Below, in pieces: positions 1 through 11,035 of a stretch of DNA of 64,000 bases (positions within the stretch are counted from its first letter, which is position 1; each line of letters starts with the position of its first letter). The notes beneath the pieces were generated by a model. The model was given only the letters and a program-made list of their open reading frames with translations, had not been told where the DNA came from and did no database searches. Source of the DNA: Hofstenia miamia (taxonomy: Eukaryota > Xenacoelomorpha > Acoela); contig SCFE01000087.1 in assembly GCA_004352715.1 (NCBI GenBank), positions 574,007-638,006 on the forward strand, given 5' to 3'. Made by a program: the position numbers and the translations under genes.

Positions 1-1170
1 ATATATATATATTTGGGTGTATACAAATTGATAATTTTCACTTCTTGTCGCCAAAAGCCTCAAATTTACAAATTTAAGACATATTTTGCAAAAATTTACT
101 TCGAGTTACATTTAGTAAGACAACAGATGTACGTATCAAAATTGTCATTCCAAGAAGTTCATTTATTAAAAAAATGAAAAAATGTCTACATTTACGCTAA
201 AAAAGGAATGATAAACATTTTTTATATCGTATTTAGGTTATCGCACTCGATCTTTCTATACTGCTTATTATGTTAGTGTTTATCATATAAACTCTATTCC
301 AATGTTTTAGGAAACAATTCAGCCTGCTTTGTGTGAATATTCTTCAAATTCGAAATGATTGACAAATATAGAATATAAATTTGGAAATATGACGAAAAGT
401 ACAAATAACGATTTTTTCAAAAATTTAGCATTCAGGTCAAACTTTTCCTAAATCAGTGAATGTATTATGTCCATAAAAAATGAATTGGATAATGTCGTTC
501 GATCGCATTTTAAATGTGCCTGCTTTAAAAGTCGTGAATATTTGTTCTCCTTAAAAATAAACAATATTGGCTAACAGATTAGTTTTAAGCCAATATTGTT
601 TATTTTTAAGTTTGTTAATAGATTGGTCAAAAAATTACCGCTAGATGTCTTCTCATCACATAGATGGCGCATGGTTTTTTAGTGCCAAGAAATGTTTGCT
701 ACTGTTAAATGCTATGATAATTGCCATAAGTAAGCCCACATTTTGATACGCATAAATTATTGAATCATGAGTCATGGACACCTAAATAATAACATCATTA
801 TTTTCTAGATGTCCATGCATGAGTTTATGCCAACAAATTATTTTAATATACTCAAATTCAATTGCATAGATATAGCATTACTTATTTTTACTCGCAAAGA
901 GTCTTAAATATCATTAACCAGCTCTTGGCTCTAACTACAAAACTTAGTTGTTATCTAAACAGGTATTTATGCTCAAAGAAGCATAGCAATTGACATAAAG
1001 GACTCTCAATAGAACTAAAGTGTTGGCAACCCGCTTACTTTCATTACAAAATCAATTTTGAAATCCAACTGCACGTAAGTGTTACACCATATTAAATTGA
1101 TTTATGATTTTTTTTCAATACATAAAATTTGACACATTGGGCATTGATTTCAGCAAAAGCCTAAAATTAC
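1..1170. other. Unassigned AT-rich DNA
   Basis: No reading frame with recognisable protein content was found on either strand. The stretch starts in a short (TA)n run and contains the perfect hairpin listed separately. It may be intronic or intergenic. Confidence 0.5.
550..610. repeat. Perfect 23-bp inverted repeat with 15-nt loop
   Basis: Bases 550-572 and 588-610 are exact reverse complements, with 15 bases between them. The arms contain the core CAATATTG. Such a structure could be a small fold-back element or a transcribed hairpin. No flanking target duplication was identified. Confidence 0.85.
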
Positions 1171-1436
1171 ATATATATATATANNNNNNNNNNNNNNNNN
1201 NNNNNNNNNNNNNNNNNNNNNNNNNNNNNNNNNNNNNNNNNNNNNNNNNNNNNNNNNNNNNNNNNNNNNNNNNNNNNNNNNNNNNNNNNNNNNNNNNNNN
1301 NNNNNNNNNNNNNNNNNNNNNNNNNNNNNNNNNNNNNNNNNNNNNNNNNNNNNNNNNNNNNNNNNNNNNNNNNNNNNNNNNNNNNNNNNNNNNNNNNNNN
1401 NNNNNNNNNNNNNNNNNNNNNNNNNNNNNNNNNNNN

Positions 1437-1467
<31 letters not shown>
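1171..1467. repeat. (TA)n microsatellite enclosing an assembly gap
   Basis: TA repeats at 1171-1183 and 1437-1467 flank N bases at 1184-1436. The gap is most simply an unresolved dinucleotide array. Confidence 0.9.
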
Positions 1468-1469
<2 letters not shown>

Positions 1470-1789
1470 ATTTACTGTATCACCCAGTTTGATTAATTAA
1501 TGGTTTACTTCACCTTCATGAGCTATATTTTGGATAATAACGTTTCAAAGAACATTCATTTAACTGATAAAGTGAAGCAAACAATAGATCTTCAAAAATT
1601 CATATAATAGGCACACGGGAATATAATATATACATCTAATACGTTAAAAAACAAATTTGGTCCAGATGGACGAATTATTTTTGGGAAATTTACCTATGAC
1701 TTGTTGAAAATACTTCACCAAATCAACTTCCCTTTCACTGAACTCAGTTATCTGTATCCGTTTCTTATTCTGACTTTTATTGCATAGAC

Positions 1790-2140
1790 TCAACATTCTG
1801 AGGTGGTAACAGCGAATGTCTCCTCAACTTGTTAGATTCTGTCCAGAAACGTGTTGTCCGCTTTTCTATAGTCGAACTTCTTACACCTATGCTGACTATC
1901 ATTTACCAACATGATGAAAACCTGTACAGGCAAATTTTCCAAAACACGCATTATCGATTATCCAATGTGTTGCCGAGACAACGGGATTTTTCAGCATCCA
2001 CGCTTAGATCCGGCCTCCGGCTTGCACAAATGCAAAAACAGTGTGGCAACTGTCTACATCCCCCAACAGGTTTTTACGAGTACATCTAGCTTGATTTTTT
2101 GTATTAATAGAATATTTATAATATATTGTTAATTATTATT
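1790..2140 (+). mobile_element. LINE ORF2 C-terminal fragment
   Basis: The frame at 1829-2089 begins LLDSVQKRVVRF, which resembles the post-RT C-terminal region of non-LTR retrotransposon ORF2 proteins. The frame is short and ends at 2089. The following AT-rich sequence could be the 3' end. Family assignment is uncertain. Confidence 0.45.
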
Positions 2141-2239
2141 TTTTAGCATAGAAAATGTGATGCAATTCTTTTAATTTCTGAAAGAATATCCTCAAATAAA
2201 TCCTGAAACAAATTACGTTGTATAGCTTTTGTAAACTTA

Positions 2240-2984
2240 AGAAAAACTTTTAATTCAGTGAATATTGACATTTTGGCGGTTAAACTTAAAAATTTTAGAT
2301 TTCAACTAAGTTCAATTAATTTACTTATGAATTTTTTAGAATACAGAAAACAACGTCTATTAATGAGTAATATGCAATGTGAGAGTATATTACAATTGAT
2401 CGAGGAGAGTGGCACAAGGAACAGTACTAGAGCCAATTTCATTTGCAATATATGTAAATGACATTATGAAACATGTGCAATATACATGTATAGTGAACTA
2501 TATCAATTTGAGGAAGATACTTGCCTCATATATACTGATGATGATGCATTTAGGACCACAAAAAATTTACAAATTAATGTTGAAAATCGTTCTAGCTATT
2601 TCACATTCAATCAAATAAATATTAATATTGAAAAAACGCAATTCGTTATATTTTCCCCCAATTCCATAAAAGAAACAACAAACAAGATCGAATTACCTGT
2701 TAGCAGCGTTCAGATAAAAAGAAGTGATCATGTTACATATTTAGGCGTTGAGACTGACAATGATTTAAAATTTGATAGTTTTCTACTAAAAAGATACAAA
2801 AAATGACTTCTGGCGTTAGATACTTATATCGCCTCAGAAATTTAGAACCAGATTATTACGTTCAATTACTACATGCAATTTGATTATCGCAATTACGTTA
2901 TTGTCCATTTTTATATATTAATCTTAATACAAAAAGTTTTGCGCGTAATCATGACAATGTTGCTGAATACAGACGAAAGCATTA
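2240..2984 (+). mobile_element. CR1/L2-like LINE, RT palm to thumb fragment
   Basis: Three frames (2258-2461, 2409-2618, 2486-2806) together encode the second half of a non-LTR reverse transcriptase. AQGTVLEPISFAIYVND corresponds to the usual GVPQGTVLGPLLF..YVND block. The catalytic F/YADD box reads FEED here, so one of the two metal-binding aspartates is lost. Downstream blocks KTQFVIFSP and VTYLGV are typical of the clade. Frameshifts and the FEED change show that the copy is dead. It ends at the (AAT)n array. Confidence 0.8.
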
Positions 2985-2985
2985 T

Positions 2986-2986
<1 letters not shown>

Positions 2987-3051
<65 letters not shown>
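2987..3051. repeat. (AAT)n array, shared LINE tail
   Basis: About 65 bases of AAT repeats join the plus-strand LINE at 2240-2984 to a minus-strand LINE whose 3' tail would be (ATT)n in its own orientation. Confidence 0.9.
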
Positions 3052-3054
<3 letters not shown>

Positions 3055-3112
3055 GAAAAGCAAATTTATTCCTGAAAAAAATAACAAAGGGGGACACTAC
3101 AAACTAAAACAT

Positions 3113-3159
<47 letters not shown>

Positions 3160-3600
3160 TAAAATATACAAAATCAATAAATATGTGCAATTACTTATTT
3201 TTAGATATACGGACTCCATGCATGTAATTGATTGGAAATGCCCAATATAACGATTGTTTTTTCAATAGTAAATCCTAAATTTTTTTCTTAAAATGCTTAT
3301 ATATTTGGTTCTATTTTCGTAGTAATATCTAGATTATTCCACAATGCACAGGAAATAAATGTAAAAGAGTCCTGTCGGTTAATTTTACTGAAAATTATAT
3401 TTGTTCTTTGATTGAGCTGAATATATTGTTGTAGAAAATTTAGAGAATTGCATTCATTTATAAACTTATGAGTTAAACTCAAAGATTGATACAGAATAGA
3501 ATAAAGTGGGGACAAAATATAAGATGAGCGAAGTTCACTGACTGATTTATGCTTATCAATAAAATTTAGTTATCTTTAAGGCCCAATTATATATTCTTGC
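3052..3600 (-). mobile_element. CR1/L2-like LINE 3' end (copy A)
   Basis: On the minus strand, 3515-3297 encodes the ORF2 C-terminus (LSPLYSILYQSLSLTHKF... then ALWNNLDITTKI and stop). A 3' UTR of about 230 bp follows, with a (TA)n run at 3121-3158, and ends at the AATAAA-like sequence next to the (AAT)n array. The same UTR recurs at 3870-4440 and, inverted, at 10680-11100. Confidence 0.8.
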
Positions 3601-3916
3601 TATAATTAAATTGACTTAAAACAAATGAGTGTATTAATTCTGTATGAAATGATTTCATAAAATCATTAATGCATGTCATTGAATTTGATAGAAAGGAGTT
3701 AAAATTTTGTACTTGTTTCGAAACTTAGTCACAGTATCATATTTTCGAGCAAATTTTAATTCATTATCAATTTGAACACCTAAATATTTAACTGAATTTG
3801 TTTGTTTAACGTTTTCTTCACCAACTTTTAATTCAATATCTCTATTTATAGTGTTAGTAATAAGAGCAAAAGCGAATTTATTGCTGAAAAAAATAAATGG
3901 GGATACTACAAACTAA

Positions 3917-3948
<32 letters not shown>

Positions 3949-4472
3949 NNNNNNNNNNNNNNNNNNNNNNNNNNNNNNNNNNNNNNNNNNNNNNNNNNNN
4001 NNNNNNNNNNNNNNNNNNNNNNNNNNNNNNNNNNNNNNNNNNNNNNNNNNNNNNNNNNNNNNNNNNNNNNNNNNNNNNNNNNNNNNNNNNNNNNNNNNNN
4101 NNNNNNNNNNNNNNNNNNNNNNNNNNNNNNNNNNNNNNNNATATATATATAGATAAAATATACAAAATCAATAAATATGCGCAATTACTTATTTTTAGAT
4201 ATACGGACACCATGCATGTAATTGATTGGAAATGCCCAATATAACGATTGTTTTTTCAATAATAAATCCTAAATTTTTTTCTTAAAATGCTTATATATTT
4301 GGTTCTATTTTCCTAGTAATATCTAGATGATTCCACAATGCGCAGGAATTAAATTTAAAAGAGTCCTGCCTGGTAATTTTACTGAAAATTTTATTTGTTC
4401 TTTGATTGAGCTGAATATATTGTTGTATGAAATAATTTCCCAATATGCTTAAGATGAAATAAGTATTTTACA

Positions 4473-6926
4473 TCAGCTGCTATTTTTCGTAATTTTATGG
4501 AATTTATTAAATTTCATTTCTTTGTCGATCACTACTCCTAGATAATTAACAGAAATCCTTTGCTTAATTTCATTATCACATGTCGTAATATTAATATTTT
4601 CGGAAATTTTTTTATGATCCTTCGGTGAAAAGATGATAAATTCTGTCTTATCGGCATTAATTTTCAATTTATTTATATTAAAATATACAATTAGGTCTTC
4701 GATGTCTTTGACTAATTGTCTTGTCGCTTCATAAGGATTTTGAGCTGCTCTTAGTACACATGTATCATCGGCATATTGATATTGACATTAGAAATTGTTT
4801 CGGAAATATTATTCACATAAAAATAAAACAATATTGGTCCTAGTACAGTTCCTTGTGGAACACCTAAATTCGTTGTGACATAGTTTGAATAGATTCTATC
4901 AATTTTTACTCTTTGCTTACGATTACTTAAAAAACTAAGAATAAATTTAGTCGCTGTTTTGCTAAAACTTTGATTGAGCAATTTTGACTGTAAAATTTCA
5001 AAATTCATTGAATTAAAGGCCTTACTAAGATCGAGAAATGCAACCGCTGTGGACAATTTTTTATTTAAATTAGATTTTGTTTTTTCGGTAAGTGACAAAA
5101 TTGCGTTAGTTGTGCTGAAGTTTGGCTTGGATCCGTATTGATTTTCTTATAAAATGCGATTCTCCTTAATAAATTTATACATTTGTGCTGCAAGAATTTT
5201 TTCAAATATTTTAGCAAAAGGTTGAGTAATACTAAAGGGACGATAATTATTGGTATCTAATGGGTTGCCTTTTTTGTATAGTGGTGAAATTTCAGAATTT
5301 TTCAAAATATCTAGAAATTGATTGCAATAATACATTGATTAAATGCTAAAAGAAGATATTCGCCAAATATATGAAAATACTTTTTAATTATCCAATATGG
5401 CAAGTGACTAGATCCGCATGACTTGTTTTCATCAAGCTTAAGAACTTCTTTTCTTAAATCGTAATATGAAATTAAGCTGACGTGAAATTCAGTTTTGACG
5501 TTACAATCAATTTTAATGTTAGCAGAAATTTTTTTTCCGGTTGATTTAAATTCAAACTTACCCATGTTTTCAAAAGTTTTGTTTAATAAAATTGCAATTT
5601 TGCGTTTATCCATGCATATCATGTTATCATCACGTAACCCTTCAATGTTTATATTTAAACCTTTAGATTTTCCAATGCTTTTATTTACAAAATTCAATTT
5701 TTGACTAGATTTTTTAAATTTTTTAAAATAATCTTTAACCCTAGAGGCATAATTTGATTTACGAAGTTTTTTAATTACATGTTTGGCGTTTTCATAATTG
5801 GTCCAGCTCGATTTAATTGGATTGGACGCGGCAATCTCAAATAATTTATTCTTGACGATTATCTGCAGCTTAATTAGGTTGGGATCGCGAGATGGCCTAA
5901 CCGCTGATGAGTAATTAGTGCTGAGTAATTTCGTTCGCGAGTGGAGCCGCGCGATTTAACGCGCGGGTGATTTCACACGTGCTAAATCTCAACATGTGAT
6001 CCCAGGACTCGAGCGTAAAAATTTGATCAAGAGAAATGTTCCGCAGTAGATGAATAAAGTGTTGTTCATTAAAATTAGTAAAGTCCCTTGAAAAAATTGT
6101 TTTCCTTGATTTGACGATATATTTATAATTACTTACGTAGATACAAAGATTGTGATCGCTAAATTATTCAAATGTTATAGTCTTATACTTATTAGTACTG
6201 TCGGAAAGAAAATAATCAATTAGGTTAGAGTGCCTAGTAGGTTTGATTTTTTAAATAATTTGAAAATCAAAAGTATCGCATATGTAGGCAATTATTTTTG
6301 ATTCCGAGTAATTTAAGTAATTCACATCGAAATCCCCAAAAACACTGATAAATTTATTTTCGAAAATTGAGTTTTCTATTTCGCAAATCTTATGCTTATA
6401 AAAATCAGTAGAATGATTTTTATTTAGGTTATAGCAAACGTTGATTAGTTCATTGTTATTTTAAAGAGATAATGAGTTTATTTCAATCCAAAGCGATTCA
6501 AAAACTGGATGTTCTAATTCCAGATCTTCTCTACGCTTTGATTTAAGAAATTTCGGAATTAATATCATTAACCCACAGCCTCTTTCTGTTCTATTTTTGA
6601 AATGTATGTCAAAAGCGTTAGGATTAGGATTAAATACAGAGTTTTTGTATTACTGGAATCTTTTAACCAAGTTTCTGTAATTACATATATTGCATTGCTT
6701 TCAATTTGGCTCACTATATTATAGAATTTACTGCGATTTGAAACTAAACTTCTTGCATTAATATATATAAATTTAACACATTCTTTGTAGTTACGAATTT
6801 CACTTTGCAACATATTTTCGGAAATGAGAGGACCTGGATTAATTTTAATGTCTCCAGAAAGAACTAATCTTAATTGTAGTAATACTTTTAGGTGTGCCGT
6901 TAATAAATTATGAAATTGAATAGCCT
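4473..6926 (-). pseudogene. LINE ORF2: endonuclease plus reverse transcriptase, disrupted
   Basis: The open frame begins after a stop at about 6929 and contains GDIKINPGP, then the endonuclease start FIYINARSLVSNRSKF and ITETWLKDS. Later endonuclease blocks (VFGDFDVNYLN, FSDHNLC) lie in shifted frames down to about 6100. The linker near 6010-5870 (ALNRAAPLA) is locally GC-rich but still reads as protein. The RT runs from NNYRPFSITQPFAKIFEK (about 5260), through FLDLSKAFNSMNFEIL and GVPQGTVLGP, to KTEFIIFSP. A stop lies at about 5147, and a small deletion shifts the frame just before the YADD box near 4780. Family usual order is intact, but no functional protein can be made. Confidence 0.8.
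6829..6855 (-). other. 2A-like motif at start of LINE ORF2
   Basis: Codons read GDIKINPGP, preceded by the hydrophobic run LQLRLVLS. The canonical ribosome-skipping 2A core is D(V/I)ExNPGP. Here Lys replaces Glu, while Asp, Asn, Pro, Gly and Pro are kept. 2A-like sequences are known at the N-terminus of ORF2 in several APE-type LINEs. Activity of the Lys variant is not known from the sequence. Confidence 0.75.
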
Positions 6927-6982
6927 AAAAATAACAATGAACCTTGCTTAATATCATATTGAGCTTAAAATTTTTTACGGAT

Positions 6983-7450
6983 TCATACGCAATGTTGAGC
7001 TAGGTGCCTTTTAAGTAAACTTACAAAAAGTAGTAAAATAAAAATATAACAATTAAGATACCTTAGAATATTCATTGAAGATTTGTAGCGAAGTTGATGG
7101 GAGATCATGTTAAGATTGGGCGTAGGTAGCAAAGGAGGCCGACGTGCTGTAGCAGAGAGAGCTTGAGAATATGATGTGTATGTTCTTCGAAGAGATGTGT
7201 GATAAAATTGTCGAGTTGAAAGAGAACCTTGCAATATCTCTGTCATGCAGAATGCACCATGTCAAGAGATATGAATTCCATCGCGTGCCAGTAGATTAGG
7301 ATTTACGACACGAGGTGAAGAAAGAAATTGTTTGAAGAGAGAAATGACTGATATGTTACTGGAAGATAGACTGTGAATGACTTGATTGAATTGCTGAATG
7401 ATGGGATTTCTTTGTAGATTTGAATCGTGGCATACATAAAAGTCAAAGCA
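6983..7450 (-). pseudogene. LINE ORF1, C-terminal part with SGNH-esterase-like motif
   Basis: The frame includes ARDGIHIS at 7288-7265, matching the Asp-x-x-His catalytic block near the C-terminus of SGNH hydrolases. An esterase domain of this class is known in ORF1 of some CR1/L2 elements. An in-frame stop directly follows the motif, and another interrupts the frame near 7310. After the second stop the frame stays open from ATG 7246 to 6983 and ends in a hydrophobic segment (CYIFILLLFVSLL). The upstream catalytic Ser and Gly/Asn blocks are missing because the copy is truncated at about 7450. The assignment rests on one motif plus position. Confidence 0.5.
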
Positions 7451-7500
7451 CTATATTTGTCAAAGTATGCAAATAACCTACAAACTAAGTATGTAATATA

Positions 7501-7770
7501 TAATAATAATAATGAATGTGTGTGTCTATGTAGTGGTGAGCTCAGTGTAAGAAATCAGTAAATGTGTCTTCAATTGTGTCTTGTCGGTGTAAAAGCGCAA
7601 TTTTAAATTTTTTTCTAAACTTTTTTTAAATATTTTTCTACTCTATAGTCTCACTGTGTAAATTGTTCCATATATTAGAGGTTGCTCGATGAAAACAAGT
7701 ATAAAGGAAATACTGCTTCAAATAAATTTATAGGATCGTGGATTTACTTTTAAGTAATTATTAAGAAAAG
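7501..7770 (-). mobile_element. LINE 3' end fragment with (AAT)n tail
   Basis: On the minus strand a frame reading NIWNNLHSE resembles the ORF2 C-terminal block (..IWNSLP..). It runs into a short UTR and a tail seen as AATAATAATAAT at 7501-7517. It is tiny and degenerate. Confidence 0.5.
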
Positions 7771-7799
7771 ACATTAATTCTTGGCCATATTTATACTGA

Positions 7800-8850
7800 A
7801 AAAAGTGGGGTTCCTCAATGGTCAGTTCTTGACCCTCTTTTGTTTACAATTTATATCAATGATCTACCTTTAAGTTATAACTTTAGTAATATATTTATGT
7901 ATGCTGATGACGTTAAATTATGCAGTTCTGATATTAACAAAATTGTAAATGATTTCACAGAAATACAAACGTGGTCAAAGAATAATCACTTATCCTTCAA
8001 TATCGACAAATTCAAATCCATTTGATTTGTTGATAAAGCAACACAGTCTATTGCTCTCATAATAGAGCCAATTATAGAAAACGATTTCGTTTAAGATCTG
8101 GGACTCATTATAACACCAAACCTCTCATGGTCTGCTCATATTTAAAGAAATTCAAAAGTTGCAGTTATCTTTTTTCTAATATTAAACGCAATATTCCATA
8201 CTCAACTCATCTTAAGATTTAATTAACTATATACAAATCATTGGTATTATCGTGTCTAATTTATGGCTCAATTCTGATGGAATTATCCCCTTCATAATTG
8301 ACAAGCTAGAAGCTTTTCAACTAGATGTTTCAAATGGATACTACCAAGACTTGATTATAACTCACAATTTATATCTATCTTATAATAATAAGGTATTGAA
8401 CGACCAATGTGATTTGGAACTATCAATAATAATAATATCAGAATATCTACCAACAAACTACCGTCTTCGTTCTTCTAACCTTACAAATTTCAAATCAAAG
8501 GATATAAGAAAAGAATCAATCAGATCTTTTTATTTAAATATAATTGTTATTTTTGCTAATTATACACATCAAATTACTTCCATAAATTTATACGGATCAT
8601 CGAAACACGTAAGAACATCATTAAAGATTTCTTTCAACTACAGCTTTTAAATAACTTTGACTATTCTATTAAAAATAACTGTAAGAAACATGCAATATGT
8701 TTATGTCGTTTCTGCAGAGTGCCTTATGTACATTATTAATGTAAATTTATTATTTATACTACTGTTTAGTGTTTATATATGGATAATAAAACTTTACTAT
8801 TATTATTATAATTATTATTATTATTATTATTAGTAATATTTTTATTATTA
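7800..8850 (+). mobile_element. Second LINE family, RT and C-terminus
   Basis: The frame 7840-8025 contains LLFTIYINDLP and MYADDVKLCSS, the RT palm with an intact YADD box. The thumb region follows with frameshifts (LGLIITPNLSWSAHI), and 8252-8650 encodes a C-terminal part. The 3' end has AATAAAACTTTACTATTATT and an irregular (ATT)n tail at about 8798-8850. Wording of the blocks differs from the CR1/L2-like copies nearby, suggesting a separate family. Confidence 0.75.
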
Positions 8851-8854
8851 TTAC

Positions 8855-9453
8855 AAAAAACCTCCAACCAAATGTAGAAAAATTAAATAATTATTTTACA
8901 AATAATCAACTAAAACTAAATATTGACAAAACTCAATTTATAATTTTTCCACCGAAGGCACAAAGAAATCTAATAAGTGATATAGAACTAAAGATAAATA
9001 ATAAGCCAATAAAGCAAAGTGATTTGGTCAGCTATTTAGGAGTGAAGATAGATAATGAATTAAAATTTGAAAATTGTCTACTGAATAAAATTCAAAAAAT
9101 GACTGCAGGTGCAGGCATTAGATATCTTTATCACTTACGCAATGTAATATCAAGCAATTATCATAAACAACTGATACATGCATTCTGTTTGTCTCATTTT
9201 CAATACTGTTCGTATGCTTCCATCAAAGTCATTTAATTGGTGTATAAAAACTCTAAAATTTGCACAAAAGCATGACGAAGCATCCGAATATCGTAATAAT
9301 CATAAAATATTATCTCCGTTCTACCAAATTCATCTGCATATTCTATCTATCTTATTTAAATTCAAATCTCTACAAACATCTCTCGTTTTCCTTAATGCCT
9401 ATATCAAATTAAAAGAGCGATCGAAAAAATTTCTGTGTTTAGATAAAAATTAA
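8855..9453 (+). mobile_element. CR1/L2-like LINE ORF2 fragment
   Basis: The plus frame from 8860 reads NIDKTQFIIFPPK, VSYLGVKIDNELKF and GAGIRYLYHLRNVI, the RT-to-thumb region. A frame change at about 9180 continues to 9453. The 5' truncation lies directly after the (ATT)n tail of the preceding LINE. Confidence 0.75.
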
Positions 9454-9455
9454 AG

Positions 9456-10110
9456 ATGGCATGTGGAATAAAATATTTGTACCATTTGCACAATGTAGGA
9501 AAATCGTCGCATGTAAAACTAATTCATTCATTTGTCTTAAGTAAATTTAAATACTGTCCATGTCTTTTTCAAAATCTCACATCGCAAGAACGTTCATCAT
9601 TAGCAAAAATGTTTAACTGGGCATTTAGAACACTTAATTATATTGAAAAACATGTATGCAAAACGCAGTTAAGATCATCATATGATATCTTGCCCCCGAG
9701 TTACTTTATTCAGTATCAATCTTTATGTATAGTTCACAAATTTATTCATGAATTAAGTTCACTAAGTTTTTCTATTAATTACATCGAAATCAATAAAAGA
9801 AGTAAAACACTTTTTAGCATCAATAATCGTCAATATTCATTTTCTTTTAAATGTTCAATCTTATGGAATGATTTAAGTATTGATATAAAATGTGAAAAAA
9901 TCTATAAACATGTCAAGAAAAATAAAACAATATTTATTAAATAGGCAAACATTATTGGGAATAGATAATAAACTCAACGCATGGTGGAATTACTTTTAAA
10001 ACTGCCATTTAATTAATATTGCATACTTAAATAGTTTTTTGTCATGTGTTAGTTTATAGACTTCGCATACATTTAAGCAATAAATTTGCCTTAACTCTTA
10101 TTATTATTAT
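9456..10110 (+). mobile_element. CR1/L2-like LINE 3' end
   Basis: An open frame of 162 codons (9456-9944) starts within the thumb block (GIKYLYHLHNVG) and covers the ORF2 C-terminus (MFNWAFRTLNY, SILWNDLSI). The 3' UTR ends with a caataaatttgcc-type sequence and (TTA)n at about 10095-10110. The next LINE starts immediately after the tail. Confidence 0.8.
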
Positions 10111-10995
10111 TCTCGATCTTAGTAAGGCCTTTAGTTCAATGAATTTTGTAATTTTACAGTCAAAATTGCTCAATCAAAGTTTTAGCAAAACAGCGACTAA
10201 ATTTATTCTTAGTTTTTTAAGTAATCGTAAGCAAAGAGTAAAAATTGAAAGAATCTATTCAAACTATGTCACAACGAACTTAGGTGTTCCCCAAGGAACT
10301 GTACTAGGTCCAATATTGTTTTCTTTTTATGTGAATAATATTTCCGAAACAATTTCTAATGTAACTATATATCAATATGCCGATGATACATGTGTACTAA
10401 GAGCAGCTCAAAATCCTTATGAAGCGACCAGACAATTAGCCAAAGACATGGAAGACCTAATTGTATATTTTAATATAAATAAATTGAAAATTAATGCCGA
10501 TAAGACACAATTTATCATCTTTTCACCTAAGGATCATAAAAATTTCCGAAAATATTAATATTACGATATGTGATAATGAAATTAAGCAGAGGATTTCTGT
10601 TAATTATCTAGGAGTAGTGATCGACAAAGAAATGAAATTTAATGAATTCCATAAAATTACGAAAAATAGCAGCTGATTTAAAATACTTATTTCATCTTAA
10701 GCATATTGGGAAATTATTTCATACAACAATATATTCAGCTCAATCAAAGAACAAATAAAATTTTCAGTAAAATTACCAGGCAGGACTCTTTTAAATTTAA
10801 TTCCTGCGCATTGTGGAATCATCTAGATATTACTAGGAAAATAGAACCAAATATATAAGCATTTTAAGAAAAAAATTTAGGATTTATTATTGAAAAAACA
10901 ATCGTTATATTGGGCATTTCCAATCAATTACATGCATGGAGTCCGTATATCTAAAAATAAGTAATTGCACATATTTATTGATTTTGTATATTTTA

Positions 10996-11035
<40 letters not shown>

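Larger units (their letters stand above)
3648..7450 (-). mobile_element. CR1/L2-like LINE, nearly full length (copy B)
   Basis: Read on the minus strand, this copy has the end of an esterase-like ORF1 (7450-6983), a 2A-like motif at the start of ORF2 (6855-6829), an apurinic-type endonuclease (about 6815-5960), a linker, the reverse transcriptase (5335-4473), a shortened C-terminus and the family 3' UTR with a (TA)n run that became an assembly gap (3949-4140). The 3' end then continues into another LINE fragment (about 3870-3648) whose frame reads VKYLGVQIDNELKFA. Several frameshifts and stops make it non-functional. It is the only copy in the window with 5' modules. Confidence 0.85.

Noticed and set aside
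1104-1496. Long frame across the (TA)n array and N gap
   Set aside because: It consists of repeat-encoded YIYI and N bases. The same applies to frames across the gaps at 3949, 11793, 34432, 35733 and 57259.
5870-6010. GC-rich block that looked like a tRNA-derived SINE inserted in the LINE
   Set aside because: The minus-strand translation continues through it with LINE protein sequence (ESWDHML, ALNRAAPLA), so it is part of ORF2.
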